NCBI RefSeq assembly: GCF_009764685.1
Contig: NZ_VHLM01000059.1
Location: 37,088 to 101,087, forward strand
Source of the DNA: Flavobacterium sp. I-STPP5a
GTDB taxonomy: Bacteria; Bacteroidota; Bacteroidia; Flavobacteriales; Flavobacteriaceae
Length of the DNA stretch: 64,000 nt
Direction of reading: 5' to 3'
Position numbers and translations under genes: made by a program. Under the pieces are notes generated by a model. It saw only the letters and a list, made by a program, of their open reading frames with translations, did no database searches and had not been told where the DNA came from. Positions 49,035 through 59,553 of the stretch are shown here, one piece after another. Within the stretch, counting starts at the first letter, position 1; every line of letters starts with the position of its first letter.

Positions 49035-49322
49035 ATGCAAAACAATGCAATTTTACTTCAAACCCTAACTGTTGAGCAGCTTCAACAGCTAATAGGTACA
49101 TCCGTTAGAAACGGAATTATTGAACTTCAAAAGGAAATTCAAACAAAAGACAATTCAGAAGAATTAATGACCAGAGAAGAAACCTGCCAATTTCTAAAAA
49201 TTGATAGCAGCACTTTATGGGCATGGACAAACAATGGTAAAGTTAAAGCCTATGGCATAGGTGCAAGACGTTACTACAAAAAGAGTGAAATAATGGAATG
49301 TTTAACCCTATTAAAAAAGTAA
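49035..49322 (+). CDS. Excisionase-like helix-turn-helix protein
   Basis: The protein has 95 residues. The N-terminal half is helical. The C-terminal half, LMTREETCQFLKIDSSTLWAWTNNGKVKAY followed by ARRYYKKSEIMECL, is the MerR/excisionase-type HTH_17 pattern (recognition helix, W and a basic wing). Such proteins in Bacteroidota mobile elements assist excision or regulate replication genes. It has a 3-base gap to a second similar gene, so the two may act as a pair. Confidence 0.85.
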   Translation: MQNNAILLQTLTVEQLQQLIGTSVRNGIIELQKEIQTKDNSEELMTREETCQFLKIDSSTLWAWTNNGKVKAYGIGARRYYKKSEIMECLTLLKK

Positions 49323-49325
49323 GCC

Positions 49326-49601
49326 ATGAATAATTTTTATGACGATGCCGAAAAAGTATTAAAAAGGTTAGACGATAGTGTTGCCTTATTAGTTGCACAA
49401 ATGAAATTGGGTGGCAAATTAGATCCCGAAGATGTTTTTTTTGATAACGGTGAATTTATGAAACTAATGAATATCAGTAAAAGAACAGCACAGGAATGGA
49501 GAAACAAGAAAATTATCGAGTTTTCTCAAGTAGGTAATAAAATTTATTACAGACTTTCAGATATCCAAAAATTACTAAACGACAACTATAATACTAAGTA
49601 A
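49326..49601 (+). CDS. Helix-turn-helix DNA-binding protein
   Basis: The protein has 91 residues. The C-terminal part FMKLMNISKRTAQEWRNKKIIEFSQVGNKI followed by YYRLSDIQKLL is an HTH_17 excisionase-like motif with the usual IYYR(L)SDI ending. The N-terminal 40 residues form a helix. It follows the related HTH gene and precedes the primase/helicase-like gene by 2 bases, the conserved order int-HTH-HTH-DUF3987 of these elements. Confidence 0.83.
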   Translation: MNNFYDDAEKVLKRLDDSVALLVAQMKLGGKLDPEDVFFDNGEFMKLMNISKRTAQEWRNKKIIEFSQVGNKIYYRLSDIQKLLNDNYNTK

Positions 49602-49603
49602 CA

Positions 49604-51865
49604 ATGGAACAGATAGCAAATAGTAAACTGATGGTTAGTGTTTATAAAGAGTTCAAATACAACTTAGGCGAGAAAAATCTTTTAGAAGTATTACAAGAAA
49701 TAAAATCCGATAAATATCAAAGTGAAATTAATTCTATCCGATATGCTTTGCATAAAGGAGATGAAAAAACAGCCGAAGAAATCAAAAGTAATTTATTAGG
49801 TTTTACAACTTCTGGAACATTTGGAGAAAGCAGAACAAAAGCAAATATAGTAACCTATTCACAAGTAGTATGTTTAGATTTTGATGATATACCATTAACT
49901 GAAATAAACAATCTTGTAACGCTTGTAAATGGCTGTAGATACACGTTCGCATCATTTATAAGTCCAAGTAACGAAGGTTTAAAAGTATTCATTAAAGTCA
50001 ATTCAAATGCAGCACAACACACAACAGTTTACAATCAAATCGCAAATTTTTATAAAGAGTTATCAGGTTATGATTTTGATGCAAAATGTAAAGACATTAC
50101 CCGATTGTGTTTTGTTTCTTGTGATACAGATTTATTTTTAAATGAAAATGCAGTAATTTTTGAACTAAAGGAAGAAGTTAAACCATTGAAATCAGAACCA
50201 ATAAGAGAAGTCAAACACGACCTCACAACGGATGAATTATTAGATAAATGCTTAAAGTTTACGGAACAAAAAGAACAATATTACAACGGAAACAGAAACA
50301 ACTTTATTTTCTTATTCTCTTGCAACGCTAATAAGTTTGGTATTTATGAAGATGATACATTGAACTATTGCATTAATAATTTTGATTTAGAAGAAAGAGA
50401 GATAAAAGCAACGGTAAACAGTACATATAAAAACCAAAGTGCAGACTTTGCAAAGTTTGCAAAGTTTGCAAACATGCAAAGTTCCAAAACAGATAGTGTT
50501 ATAAATACTGACAATAATTTTGATGATTATGAAGATTGTCTAAAAGCAACTCCAACAATTCCACAATCTGTTTACGATAACTTACCACCTATTTTGTTTG
50601 AAAGCTGCAAAGTATTTACGCAAGAAAGAGAAAGAGATGTATATCTTACAGGTGCATTGGCAATTCTTTCAGGTTGTTTACCTAATGTGTCAGGTTTATA
50701 TAGTGGAAGTATTGTTTATCCAAGTTTGTTTTCATTTATTTTAGCTCCTGCTGCTTCGGGTAAAGGTGCATTAAAATTTGCAAAAGCATTAGCCGATAAA
50801 TACCATGATAAAACATTAGCACTATCATCAGAAGATAAAAAAATTTATGATGAAAAATTATCAGCTTATAAAATGCTAAAAGGAAAAGGCAAACTAGAGC
50901 CTGGACAAGAAATGCCTATGCCTCCAAAATTTAAAGTTGTTTATATTCCGGCAAACACGAGTAATGCAAAAATAATGCAGCATTTAGATTGGAACGATGG
51001 TAGAGGAATTATTTGTGAAACCGAAGCAGATACATTAGGACAAACATTCAAAAACGAGTGGGGTTCGTATTCGGATATGTTGAGAAAATCATTTCATCAC
51101 GAAAGAATATCAAAAAGTATCAAAACAGATGGCGAATATTTAGAAGTTGAAAATCCACAATTAGCAGTAGCTTTATCAGGAACACCAAAGCAAGTATTTA
51201 ATATTATTTCTTCTGCCGAAGATGGTTTGTTTAGTAGATTTATATTCTATGTATTTAAAACAGATGCTGTTTGGTTAGACCCATCACCAAAAGGAAATCC
51301 TGTAAACTTAACAGACTATTTCACAACACAATCAAAACTAGTTTTAAAGTTGGTAGAGTTTTACGAAAGAGACGAATTAATTTTACATTTAACTGATGAA
51401 CAATGGGATAGATTTAACCCTATTTTCAGTTCGTTTTTAGAACAAATAAACACGTTTGTTAGCGAAGATGCTTTGAGTATAGTTAAGCGTTTAGGGTTGA
51501 TATTATATCGTTTTTGTATGATTTTCACAGCTATAAGAAAGTTTGCAACAAATGATTATCACAAAGAAATATATTGTTCTGATATTGATTTTGAAACCGC
51601 ATTAACGTTAACTAAAACTTACATTCAACACAGCGTAATAATGTTTACTAATCTACCAAAACAAGGAGAACAAGGTCCATTCAAATCAGGAGAAAATAAA
51701 AAGAAATTCTTTGATGCATTACCGAACAAATTCCAGAGAAAAGAAGCAATTGAAATTGGTAAAAAATTTGATATTGGAGAGCGTTCAGTGGGTAACTTTC
51801 TTAAATCGTGTTTGGGTAAATATTTAGAACAGCCCGAGTATGGTTTTTACAGAAAATTCAACTAA
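49604..51865 (+). CDS. BT4734-like/DUF3987 protein (primase-helicase-like replication protein)
   Basis: The protein has 753 residues. The N-terminal domain (about 30-190) with VCLDFDDIPLTEINNL, SPSNEGLKVFIKV and KDITRLCFVSCDTDLFLN is of the BT4734/VirE N-terminal primase-like type. The C-terminal DUF3987 part (about 320-700) has a P-loop-like FILAPAASGKGALKFAKAL (about 383). Later blocks are GRGIICETEADTLGQTF and ALSGTPKQVFNIISSAEDGL. Together they suggest a primase-helicase used when the element replicates. The linker contains FAKFAKFANMQ, encoded by tandem TTTGCAAA-type repeats. Confidence 0.87.
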   Translation: MEQIANSKLMVSVYKEFKYNLGEKNLLEVLQEIKSDKYQSEINSIRYALHKGDEKTAEEIKSNLLGFTTSGTFGESRTKANIVTYSQVVCLDFDDIPLTEINNLVTLVNGCRYTFASFISPSNEGLKVFIKVNSNAAQHTTVYNQIANFYKELSGYDFDAKCKDITRLCFVSCDTDLFLNENAVIFELKEEVKPLKSEPIREVKHDLTTDELLDKCLKFTEQKEQYYNGNRNNFIFLFSCNANKFGIYEDDTLNYCINNFDLEEREIKATVNSTYKNQSADFAKFAKFANMQSSKTDSVINTDNNFDDYEDCLKATPTIPQSVYDNLPPILFESCKVFTQERERDVYLTGALAILSGCLPNVSGLYSGSIVYPSLFSFILAPAASGKGALKFAKALADKYHDKTLALSSEDKKIYDEKLSAYKMLKGKGKLEPGQEMPMPPKFKVVYIPANTSNAKIMQHLDWNDGRGIICETEADTLGQTFKNEWGSYSDMLRKSFHHERISKSIKTDGEYLEVENPQLAVALSGTPKQVFNIISSAEDGLFSRFIFYVFKTDAVWLDPSPKGNPVNLTDYFTTQSKLVLKLVEFYERDELILHLTDEQWDRFNPIFSSFLEQINTFVSEDALSIVKRLGLILYRFCMIFTAIRKFATNDYHKEIYCSDIDFETALTLTKTYIQHSVIMFTNLPKQGEQGPFKSGENKKKFFDALPNKFQRKEAIEIGKKFDIGERSVGNFLKSCLGKYLEQPEYGFYRKFN

Positions 51866-51934
51866 TTATTACAATTTGTTTTATTAATAATTATAATGTC
51901 TTATTTTTGAGTTTTTACAAAGAAATTCAATAAG

Positions 51935-54703
51935 ATGAATATAGCACAAATTGAAAATAATCTTCAAAACCTGATTAAAAATTTTAGTAAAGACACGTTC
52001 GTTTTCGATTTGTTGTTGGCTTATGGTTTACCTAAAGCATCAATAACAAGGCTTCAAAATGGTAACTTAAATCTTTCTAAAGTGCAAGGCGAAGTATCTT
52101 GGAAAAAAAAGGTATTATTCAAGCCAGTTGAAAATGAAGATTTACACGTTGCTATAACCAAATGCAAAGAAGAAACTAAACAAGAACAGCGTTTTATAAT
52201 CGTTACTGATTTTAAGACGTTGTTGGCGGTTGATACAAAAACAAGCGATACACTTGATATTGAATTAGAAGTTTTACCTAATCATTTCGATTTCTTTTTA
52301 CCATGGGCAGGTATGGAAAAAGCCACCCATAAAAATGAAAATCCTGCCGATGTCAAAGCAGCCGAAAAAATGGCAAAGCTATTTGACGAAATCAAAAAAG
52401 ACAATCCTGATAATTCTCCTGAGTTCATTCATGGTTTAAATGTGTTTTTATCAAGATTATTATTTTGCTTTTTTGCAGAAGATACCAATATTTTTAAGAA
52501 AGGTCAGTTTACAAATGCAATAAGTTCACATACGCAAACAGATGGTAGTGATTTAAGCGATTATCTTGATAAACTTTTTGATGTTCTTAATACACATGAT
52601 AGAAACAGAAAAGAACTTCCGGCATATCTAAGTGAATTTCCTTATGTAAATGGTGGTTTATTTCAACACAAACATAAAACACCAACTTTTACACGTCGTT
52701 CTCGTCAAGCTATTATTGATGCAGGTGATTTAGATTGGTCAGCTATTAATCCCGATATTTTTGGTTCAATGATACAGGCAGTTATTACGCCTGAGCATCG
52801 TGGTGGTTTAGGGATGCACTATACCAGCGTTCCTAACATTATGAAAGTTATAGAACCTTTGTTTTTAAATGAATTAAACGAAGAATTTGAAAGCGGAAAA
52901 TACGAACCAAAAAAACTAATTAAACTATTAGAACGTTTAAGCAAAATTAAAATATTTGATCCAGCATGTGGTAGTGGTAACTTTCTAATTATTGCTTATA
53001 AAGAATTACGTTTTCTTGAAATTAAAATTTTACTTCAATTACAAGAATTACAAAAAGCAGCAACAGGTTTTGAACCTTATCAATTAGAACTAATTCCAAA
53101 AGCACAATTAACATTAGCAGCACAATACCAACCAACATTATTTTCACGCATAGAGTTAGCACAATTCTTTGGTATAGAGCTAGACGATTTTGCTCACGAA
53201 ATTGCAATTCTATCTTTGTGGTTAGCACAGCACCAAATGAACCAAAAGTTCAAAGAAGTATTAGGAGAAAGCACACCAACATTACCATTACAAGCAGGTG
53301 GTAATATCGTTCACGGCAATGCAACTAGAGTAGATTGGGAAAAAGTATGTCCTAAAAAAGAAAATGATGAAATTTATATTTTAGGAAATCCTCCTTACGT
53401 TGGTTTTAAAATGCAAAATTTAGAGCAAAAAAAGGATATGGAATTGATACTTTCTAAAGTTCCAGATTTTAAATCACTTGATTATATTTCATGTTGGTTT
53501 TATAAAGCAGCAACTTTTATAAATGGCAATTATATAAAAGCTGCATTTGTAACAACAAATTCAATTTGTCAAGGAACACAAGTTTCAACTTTATGGCCTA
53601 GCATATTTAATTTAAAAATTGAAATATTTTTTTGTTATGCATCTTTTCAGTGGTCTAACAATGCTAAATCAAATGCAGGTGTTGCTTGTACAATAATTGG
53701 TATTAGAAAGATTTCCCTAGCTGATAAATTCATTTATGATAATTTCATTAAAAAGAAAGCTAGTAATATTAATGCATACTTAATTGACTATCCTAACATT
53801 GTTGTAAATAAAAGTAAACATGCTTTATCCGAACTACCTAAAATTTCTGATGGTAGTGGTGCTTTAGATGGTGGTAATCTTATTTTAAGCGATAATGAAA
53901 AAAATGAATTATTAAATTTATATCCAAATGCAAATTTTTTAATTCGAAGATTATTTGGTTCAGAAGAATTCATTAATGATGTAAATAGATGGTGTTTATG
54001 GATTGAGGATGGTGACTATGAATTTGCAAAAACAATTCCTCCTATAAATGAGAGAATTGAAAACGTAAGAAATGCAAGGATTAATGGTGGAACAAGAGGT
54101 CAAAATTGTATAAACACTCCATATAAGTTTGCTTGGATTAATCAACCCAAAGAACGCCTAATTATTATTCCAACTGTTTCATCTGAACGCAGAGAATACA
54201 TTCCGATTGGCTACCTTAATAATGATGTAATAATTTCAAATTCTGCAAGTATTATTCATGACCCAGAGATGTACATTTTTAGTGTTATTACTTCAAGAAT
54301 TCATAATAATTGGGTTAAAACTGTTGCAGGTAAATTAGAAAATCGTATTAGATATACATCAGCAGTTTGTTATAATACATTCCCATTTCCAAAAATATCA
54401 GAAGCTCAAAAACAAGAGTTAACACAATGTGCATTTAGAATATTAGAAGAACGAGAAAATCATTCCGAAAAAACATTAGCTCAATTATACGACCCAGAGA
54501 AAATGCCAAAAGGTTTGCGTGAAGCTCACAGATTAAATGATTTAGCAGTAGAACGTTGTTATCGCAGTAAACCTTTCGAAACAGACGAAGAACGCTTAGA
54601 ATACCTTTTCAAATTATACGAACAAATGATTGCAGAGGAAAAAACAAAAGACACGTTATTTCAAGAAGAAAAGAAAGCCAAAAAAAGTAAAAAGATAAAG
54701 TAA
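51935..54703 (+). CDS. MmeI-like class I SAM-dependent DNA methyltransferase
   Basis: The protein has 922 residues. The N-terminal domain (about 1-160) resembles that of MmeI/type IIG proteins (FIIVTDFKTLLAVDT), but I see no D-ExK nuclease motif in it. A helical spacer (about 170-325) leads to the methylase core: SAM-binding FDPACGSGNFLIIAY (about 341) and the adenine-specific NPPYVG motif (about 485). A target-recognition region follows at about 600-800, ending with a GKLENRIRYTSAVCYNTFPFP block. It methylates adenine and probably protects element and host DNA. It starts the defence-like run, with 6 bases to the next gene. Confidence 0.9.
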   Translation: MNIAQIENNLQNLIKNFSKDTFVFDLLLAYGLPKASITRLQNGNLNLSKVQGEVSWKKKVLFKPVENEDLHVAITKCKEETKQEQRFIIVTDFKTLLAVDTKTSDTLDIELEVLPNHFDFFLPWAGMEKATHKNENPADVKAAEKMAKLFDEIKKDNPDNSPEFIHGLNVFLSRLLFCFFAEDTNIFKKGQFTNAISSHTQTDGSDLSDYLDKLFDVLNTHDRNRKELPAYLSEFPYVNGGLFQHKHKTPTFTRRSRQAIIDAGDLDWSAINPDIFGSMIQAVITPEHRGGLGMHYTSVPNIMKVIEPLFLNELNEEFESGKYEPKKLIKLLERLSKIKIFDPACGSGNFLIIAYKELRFLEIKILLQLQELQKAATGFEPYQLELIPKAQLTLAAQYQPTLFSRIELAQFFGIELDDFAHEIAILSLWLAQHQMNQKFKEVLGESTPTLPLQAGGNIVHGNATRVDWEKVCPKKENDEIYILGNPPYVGFKMQNLEQKKDMELILSKVPDFKSLDYISCWFYKAATFINGNYIKAAFVTTNSICQGTQVSTLWPSIFNLKIEIFFCYASFQWSNNAKSNAGVACTIIGIRKISLADKFIYDNFIKKKASNINAYLIDYPNIVVNKSKHALSELPKISDGSGALDGGNLILSDNEKNELLNLYPNANFLIRRLFGSEEFINDVNRWCLWIEDGDYEFAKTIPPINERIENVRNARINGGTRGQNCINTPYKFAWINQPKERLIIIPTVSSERREYIPIGYLNNDVIISNSASIIHDPEMYIFSVITSRIHNNWVKTVAGKLENRIRYTSAVCYNTFPFPKISEAQKQELTQCAFRILEERENHSEKTLAQLYDPEKMPKGLREAHRLNDLAVERCYRSKPFETDEERLEYLFKLYEQMIAEEKTKDTLFQEEKKAKKSKKIK

Positions 54704-54709
54704 TTTAAG

Positions 54710-56362
54710 ATGACAAATCAAGATTTAATTTCTTTAATAGATGAGTTAAGAGCCTTACCCAAAGAGAATGAATGGGTAGAGTTCAAAACAGGTAATGTAA
54801 CTACAAATGAAAAGCTAGGACAATATATTTCTGGTTTATCAAATGCAGCTTGCATTGCAAATAAATCTTTTGCCTATTTAGTTTTTGGTATAAATGATGA
54901 CACTCACGAGGTAGAAGGTACGAATTACAAGTTTAAAAATCGTAAAGAAGGCAACGAAGAATTAGAATTATGGATAAAACGTTATTTAAGTCCATCTATT
55001 AAGTTTGATCATTTCACTTGTGATTATAATGCACAGCATGTTGAAATATTCAGAATACCTGCAGCAATTGGCGAACCTACTAATTTCAAGTTCTATCCTT
55101 ACATTCGTTTTGATAGTAGTTTAACCGATTTAAAAAAATATCCTCATTATTTAAGAGCCATTTATAACTCACAAACAGATTGGTCAGCTCAAATTGTTGA
55201 TAAGGCAAGTATTGATGATTTAGATGAAAACGCAATTAAAATAGCAAAAGAAAAATATAAAGAAAAAAATACAAATGAGCCTTTCTACAACGATATTGAT
55301 AATTGGTCCTCAAAAACATTTTTAGATAAATTAAAAATTACTGTAGATGGTAAAATAACAAATACAGCACTAATATTACTAGGTAAACCCGAAACAGCAC
55401 ACTATCTTTCTCCTGCTGTGGCTCAAATAACATGGAAATTAGATACTGAAGAAAAAGCATACCAACATTTTAATATGCCATTATACACAGAAGTAAATAA
55501 TGTTTTGGCTAAAATTAGAAACGTAAATTATAAATTCTTCCCTGATAATCAATTAGTAGCAGCCGAAGTAATTAAATACGATACCGAAGTTATTTTAGAA
55601 GCATTAAACAATTGTATTGCTCACCAAGATTACAGCAGACATTCACGTATAATTTTAACAGAAAAAATAAACAAACTAATATTTAGTAACGAAGGTAGTT
55701 TTTTTGAAGGTACAGCAGAAGACTACACAGCAGGTGAAAAAACACCTAATAAATATCGTAACAAATGGTTAGCTGATGCAATGGTTAATCTTAACATGAT
55801 AGATAGTTTAGGATATGGTATTCATAAAATGTACAAAAGTCAACGCAAAAGATATTTCCCATTACCCGATTATACAAAATCAACAAGAGATAGCGTAATT
55901 CTTGAAATATACGGTCATACTATCGACGAAAATTATTCGAAATTATTAATCGAAAAGAAAGATGATTTAAGTTTAACCGAAGTAATTCTATTAGATAAAG
56001 TTCAGAAAGACATCCCTATTAATGATGAAGCATCTAAGTTATTAAAGAAAAAAGGGTTAATTGAAGGTAGAAAACCCCATTATCATATATCATCTTCAAT
56101 TGCGTCTGCAACAGGCATGGAAACAGAGTATATTAAATTAAAAGGTATAGAAGATGATTATTGCAAAAAAATGATAAAAGATTATATCGTTAAATTTAAA
56201 GGCGGGCAACGTTCAGATTTCGAAAACCTTTTAGACGATAAATTACCAAATCTTTTATCTCCTAAACAAAAGAAAGATAAAGTTAAAAATCTATTACAAT
56301 CAATGAAACGTGAAGGTGTAATCTTTTTAGATAAAACTTTTTGGCGTCTAAACAATGAATAA
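54710..56362 (+). CDS. AlbA_2/Schlafen-type ATP-binding protein
   Basis: The protein has 550 residues. The N-terminal AlbA_2 (Schlafen-like) domain shows WVEFKTG (about 22), LGQYISGLSNAACIANKSF and AYLVFGIND. The middle has a GHKL-type ATPase motif, VILEALNNCIAHQDY (about residue 298), followed by KLIFSNEGSFFEG and the GYGIHKMYKSQRKRYFPLP helix. The C-terminal quarter is winged-helix-like (ASKLLKKKGLIEGRKPHYHI). Such proteins are usually called putative DNA-binding or ATP-binding and are often found beside restriction genes. It is co-transcribed with the methylase. Confidence 0.87.
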   Translation: MTNQDLISLIDELRALPKENEWVEFKTGNVTTNEKLGQYISGLSNAACIANKSFAYLVFGINDDTHEVEGTNYKFKNRKEGNEELELWIKRYLSPSIKFDHFTCDYNAQHVEIFRIPAAIGEPTNFKFYPYIRFDSSLTDLKKYPHYLRAIYNSQTDWSAQIVDKASIDDLDENAIKIAKEKYKEKNTNEPFYNDIDNWSSKTFLDKLKITVDGKITNTALILLGKPETAHYLSPAVAQITWKLDTEEKAYQHFNMPLYTEVNNVLAKIRNVNYKFFPDNQLVAAEVIKYDTEVILEALNNCIAHQDYSRHSRIILTEKINKLIFSNEGSFFEGTAEDYTAGEKTPNKYRNKWLADAMVNLNMIDSLGYGIHKMYKSQRKRYFPLPDYTKSTRDSVILEIYGHTIDENYSKLLIEKKDDLSLTEVILLDKVQKDIPINDEASKLLKKKGLIEGRKPHYHISSSIASATGMETEYIKLKGIEDDYCKKMIKDYIVKFKGGQRSDFENLLDDKLPNLLSPKQKKDKVKNLLQSMKREGVIFLDKTFWRLNNE

Positions 56363-56434
56363 TTTAGACGTTGCTAGACGTCTATTTAGACATAGTTTTA
56401 GACGAAATATAAACTCTTACAAAAAATAACTAAT

Positions 56435-58366
56435 ATGCCAAATTTAGTAAACGTATCATACCACCAAACAGGAAAAAGCACAAGTACCAACACAATGGGA
56501 ATGCGTGAAATGCAATCTCGTGCCTTTGAAGCTCGTGATGCAAAATATTTATTATTAAAAGCACCTCCAGCATCGGGTAAATCTCGTGCATTAATGTTTT
56601 TGGCTTTAGATAAAATGATAAATCAAGGCATTAAAAAGGTAATAGTAGCTGTTCCAGAGCGTTCAATTGGTAGTTCATTTTCTCAAACTGATTTAATGAA
56701 AGATGGTTTCTTTGCAAATTGGGAGCCAAACGACAATTATAATCTTTGTACACCTGGCGATGATGGTAGCAGTAGCAAAGTACAAGCCTTTCATAACTTT
56801 ATTAATAGCGATGAAAAGATTTTGATTTGCACACATGCAACATTACGTTTTGCTTGTGATACTTTAGATGAAACAAAATTAAATGATACTTTATTAGCTA
56901 TTGATGAATTTCACCACGTTTCTGCCGATGTAAACAACAGATTAGGAGAACTATTAAAAGTAATAATGAATAAGTCAACAGCTCATATTATAGCAATGAC
57001 AGGTTCATATTTCAGAGGTGATAGTGTGCCTATTTTAACACCAGAGAACGAAGCAAAGTTTACTAAAGTAACATATAACTATTACGAACAATTAAACGGT
57101 TATAACTATTTAAAATCATTGGGTATTGGCTATCATTTTTACACAGGAAAATATACAGAAGCTATACTTGATGTGTTAGATACTGATTTAAAAACTATTG
57201 TTCATATTCCAAATGTAAACTCAGGAGAAAGTACAAAAGACAAGCATAATGAAGTAGATTTTATTATTGATGCTATTGGTCGTGTTTTAAGACAAGATAG
57301 TGAAACAGGAGTTATTTATGTTGAAAGACATACAGATAAAAAGATTATTAAAATTGCTGATTTAGTTGAAGATACACCAAGAGAAAGAGATAAAATAGTT
57401 AACTATTTACGAAACATTTCTTCTGTTGACGATATGGATTTGATAATAGCATTAGGTATGGCAAAAGAGGGTTTTGATTGGCCTTATTGTGAACATGCCT
57501 TAACTGTTGGGTATAGAGGATCATTAACCGAAATTATTCAAATTATAGGTAGATGTACTAGAGATAGTAATAATAAAACACATGCTCAATTTACAAATTT
57601 AATTGCACAACCCGAAGCAATCCAAGACGATGTTAAGAAAGCCACTAATGATATGCTAAAGGCAATTACAGCATCATTATTAATGGAGCAAGTGTTAGCA
57701 CCTAATTTCAAATTTAAAACAAAGCTTGATAATGATGATGATGCAGAGCCGGGAACAATCAAAGTAAGAGGATTTAAAGAACCAAGTTCAAAGAGGGTTA
57801 AAGATATTATAGAAGCTGATTTGAATGACTTAAAAGCTACAATACTGCAAGATGATAACATGTTAAAAACAATGTCAGGTACTATTGATGCAGAAGTAAT
57901 CAACAGAGTTTTAATTCCAAAAATCATTAAAATAAAATATCCTGAATTAACAGAAGATGAAGTTGAAGAAATCAGACAATATGTGGTTGTTGATAGTGTA
58001 GTTAAAAGTGGAGAAATTAAAGAAGTTGGCGACCAAAGATTTATTCGTTTAGCAGATAAATTCATTAATATTGATGATATACATATTGACTTAATTGATG
58101 CGGTTAATCCATTCCAAAAAGCTTATGAAATATTATCAAAATCAGTTACTACTAAAGTGTTGAAAGTTATCCAAGATACAATTGAAGCAACTCGTATTAA
58201 AATGGATTTTGAAGAAGCCAAAATATTGTGGCCCAAAATTGTGGAATTTAAAAAATTACATGATAAAGAGCCAAGTCTAAATGCAAATGACCCATTAGAA
58301 AGAAGAATGGCAGAATGTATTATTTATTTAAAAGAAGAAAAAAGAAAACGTTTAGCAAATGGATAA
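56435..58366 (+). CDS. DEAD/DEAH-box helicase (restriction-type, SF2)
   Basis: The protein has 643 residues. Walker A is APPASGKSRALMFLALDKM (about residue 44). The DExH box is DEFHHVSADVNNRL (about 157). Motif III is MTGSYFRGDSVP, and motif VI is QIIGRCTRD (about 370). The C-terminal 250 residues are helical without a nuclease motif I can see. It resembles the helicase/translocase subunits of restriction systems. It lies 72 bases after the ATP-binding gene and overlaps the next gene by eight bases, so it is part of the same run. It probably translocates on target DNA for the partner nuclease. Confidence 0.88.
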   Translation: MPNLVNVSYHQTGKSTSTNTMGMREMQSRAFEARDAKYLLLKAPPASGKSRALMFLALDKMINQGIKKVIVAVPERSIGSSFSQTDLMKDGFFANWEPNDNYNLCTPGDDGSSSKVQAFHNFINSDEKILICTHATLRFACDTLDETKLNDTLLAIDEFHHVSADVNNRLGELLKVIMNKSTAHIIAMTGSYFRGDSVPILTPENEAKFTKVTYNYYEQLNGYNYLKSLGIGYHFYTGKYTEAILDVLDTDLKTIVHIPNVNSGESTKDKHNEVDFIIDAIGRVLRQDSETGVIYVERHTDKKIIKIADLVEDTPRERDKIVNYLRNISSVDDMDLIIALGMAKEGFDWPYCEHALTVGYRGSLTEIIQIIGRCTRDSNNKTHAQFTNLIAQPEAIQDDVKKATNDMLKAITASLLMEQVLAPNFKFKTKLDNDDDAEPGTIKVRGFKEPSSKRVKDIIEADLNDLKATILQDDNMLKTMSGTIDAEVINRVLIPKIIKIKYPELTEDEVEEIRQYVVVDSVVKSGEIKEVGDQRFIRLADKFINIDDIHIDLIDAVNPFQKAYEILSKSVTTKVLKVIQDTIEATRIKMDFEEAKILWPKIVEFKKLHDKEPSLNANDPLERRMAECIIYLKEEKRKRLANG

Positions 58367-59552
58367 AAATTCAATACTTGACGATATTTTCAATAATGAT
58401 CCGTTTGATATTCTAAATGTCAAACCAAAATCTTCTGGAGCAAAAACAACAGATGAAAGGTTATTAAATTCATTTCAAGAAATCAATGATTTTGTAGAAA
58501 AAAATAAAAGAGAACCACAACCAAACATTTCAAACGTATCAGAATATCAATTATACACTAGATTAAAAGGCATTAGAGAAAATCCAGAGAAGAAAGAACA
58601 ATTAAAGGATATAGATACTAACAATCTTCTTGATTTCGAAATAAAAGAGATAAACTCAATTGATGATATTCTAAATGATGATACCTTTGATTTATTTGAA
58701 GATGATACAGATTTATTTAATTTCAAACATACACCAAAACCTGATGAAAGAGTTTCAACAGACTTTGTAGCTAGGAGAAAGCCAATGAAAGACTTTGATA
58801 AATACGAACATTTATTCAAGGACATTCAAAAAGATTTAGCTAGTGGCAAAAGAAAATTAGTTGATTTCAAAATGGGTAACTTACGTGAAGGAGCTTATTA
58901 CGTTCACAACGGTGTTTTATTCTTATTAGAAGAAATTCAAATCACAAAAAAGGAGCATTATAGAGAAGATGGCACAAGAGTTAGAGAAGATGGCAGAACA
59001 AGATGTATTTTCGAAAATGGTACAGTATCAAATATGCTTAAAAGGTCAGTAGAAAAGATATTATATGCTAATGGTCAAGTAGTATCTGAAAATATTGATA
59101 AAGTAAACGAAAGCTTTGTAGAGAAATTTAGCAATATTACTGATGAAGATGAAGAAGCAGGATTTATTTATGTGTTAAGCTCTAAAAGTAAAGATGAAAA
59201 AATTGCATCAATAGAAAACCTATTTAAAATTGGATATTCAAAGGTTGATGTATTGGAAAGAATAAAAAATGCAGAAAAAGAACCAACTTATTTAATGGCA
59301 AAAGTCAAAATAGAAAGTGCTTGGAAATGCTACAATATGAACCCACAAAAATTAGAACAACTACTTCATAACTTCTTTGGCAGCTCTTGTTTAAACATTG
59401 ATATATTTGATGAAAATAAAATTCGTCACACACCTAGAGAATGGTTCATAGCTCCATTAGAAGTAATAGAACAATCAATTCAATTAATTATAAGCGGGGA
59501 GATTGTGAATTATAGGTATGATATTGAAAGTAAAATAATAATAAATAGATAG
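58359..59552 (+). CDS. GIY-YIG (T5orf172-type) nuclease-like protein
   Basis: The protein has 397 residues. The first 260 residues are acidic and mostly helical, with no known domain. The C-terminal domain has GFIYVLSSKSKDEK (about 267) and LFKIGYSKVDVLERIKNAEK (about 290), the IYV...KIG pattern of GIY-YIG endonucleases, with Arg in ERIKN. Then come the catalytic Glu in QKLEQLLHNFFG and the T5orf172 tail HTPREWFIAPLEVIEQSIQL. It overlaps the helicase gene by eight bases, so it is a likely nuclease partner of the helicase. Confidence 0.87.
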   Translation: MDKNSILDDIFNNDPFDILNVKPKSSGAKTTDERLLNSFQEINDFVEKNKREPQPNISNVSEYQLYTRLKGIRENPEKKEQLKDIDTNNLLDFEIKEINSIDDILNDDTFDLFEDDTDLFNFKHTPKPDERVSTDFVARRKPMKDFDKYEHLFKDIQKDLASGKRKLVDFKMGNLREGAYYVHNGVLFLLEEIQITKKEHYREDGTRVREDGRTRCIFENGTVSNMLKRSVEKILYANGQVVSENIDKVNESFVEKFSNITDEDEEAGFIYVLSSKSKDEKIASIENLFKIGYSKVDVLERIKNAEKEPTYLMAKVKIESAWKCYNMNPQKLEQLLHNFFGSSCLNIDIFDENKIRHTPREWFIAPLEVIEQSIQLIISGEIVNYRYDIESKIIINR

Positions 59553-59553
59553 G

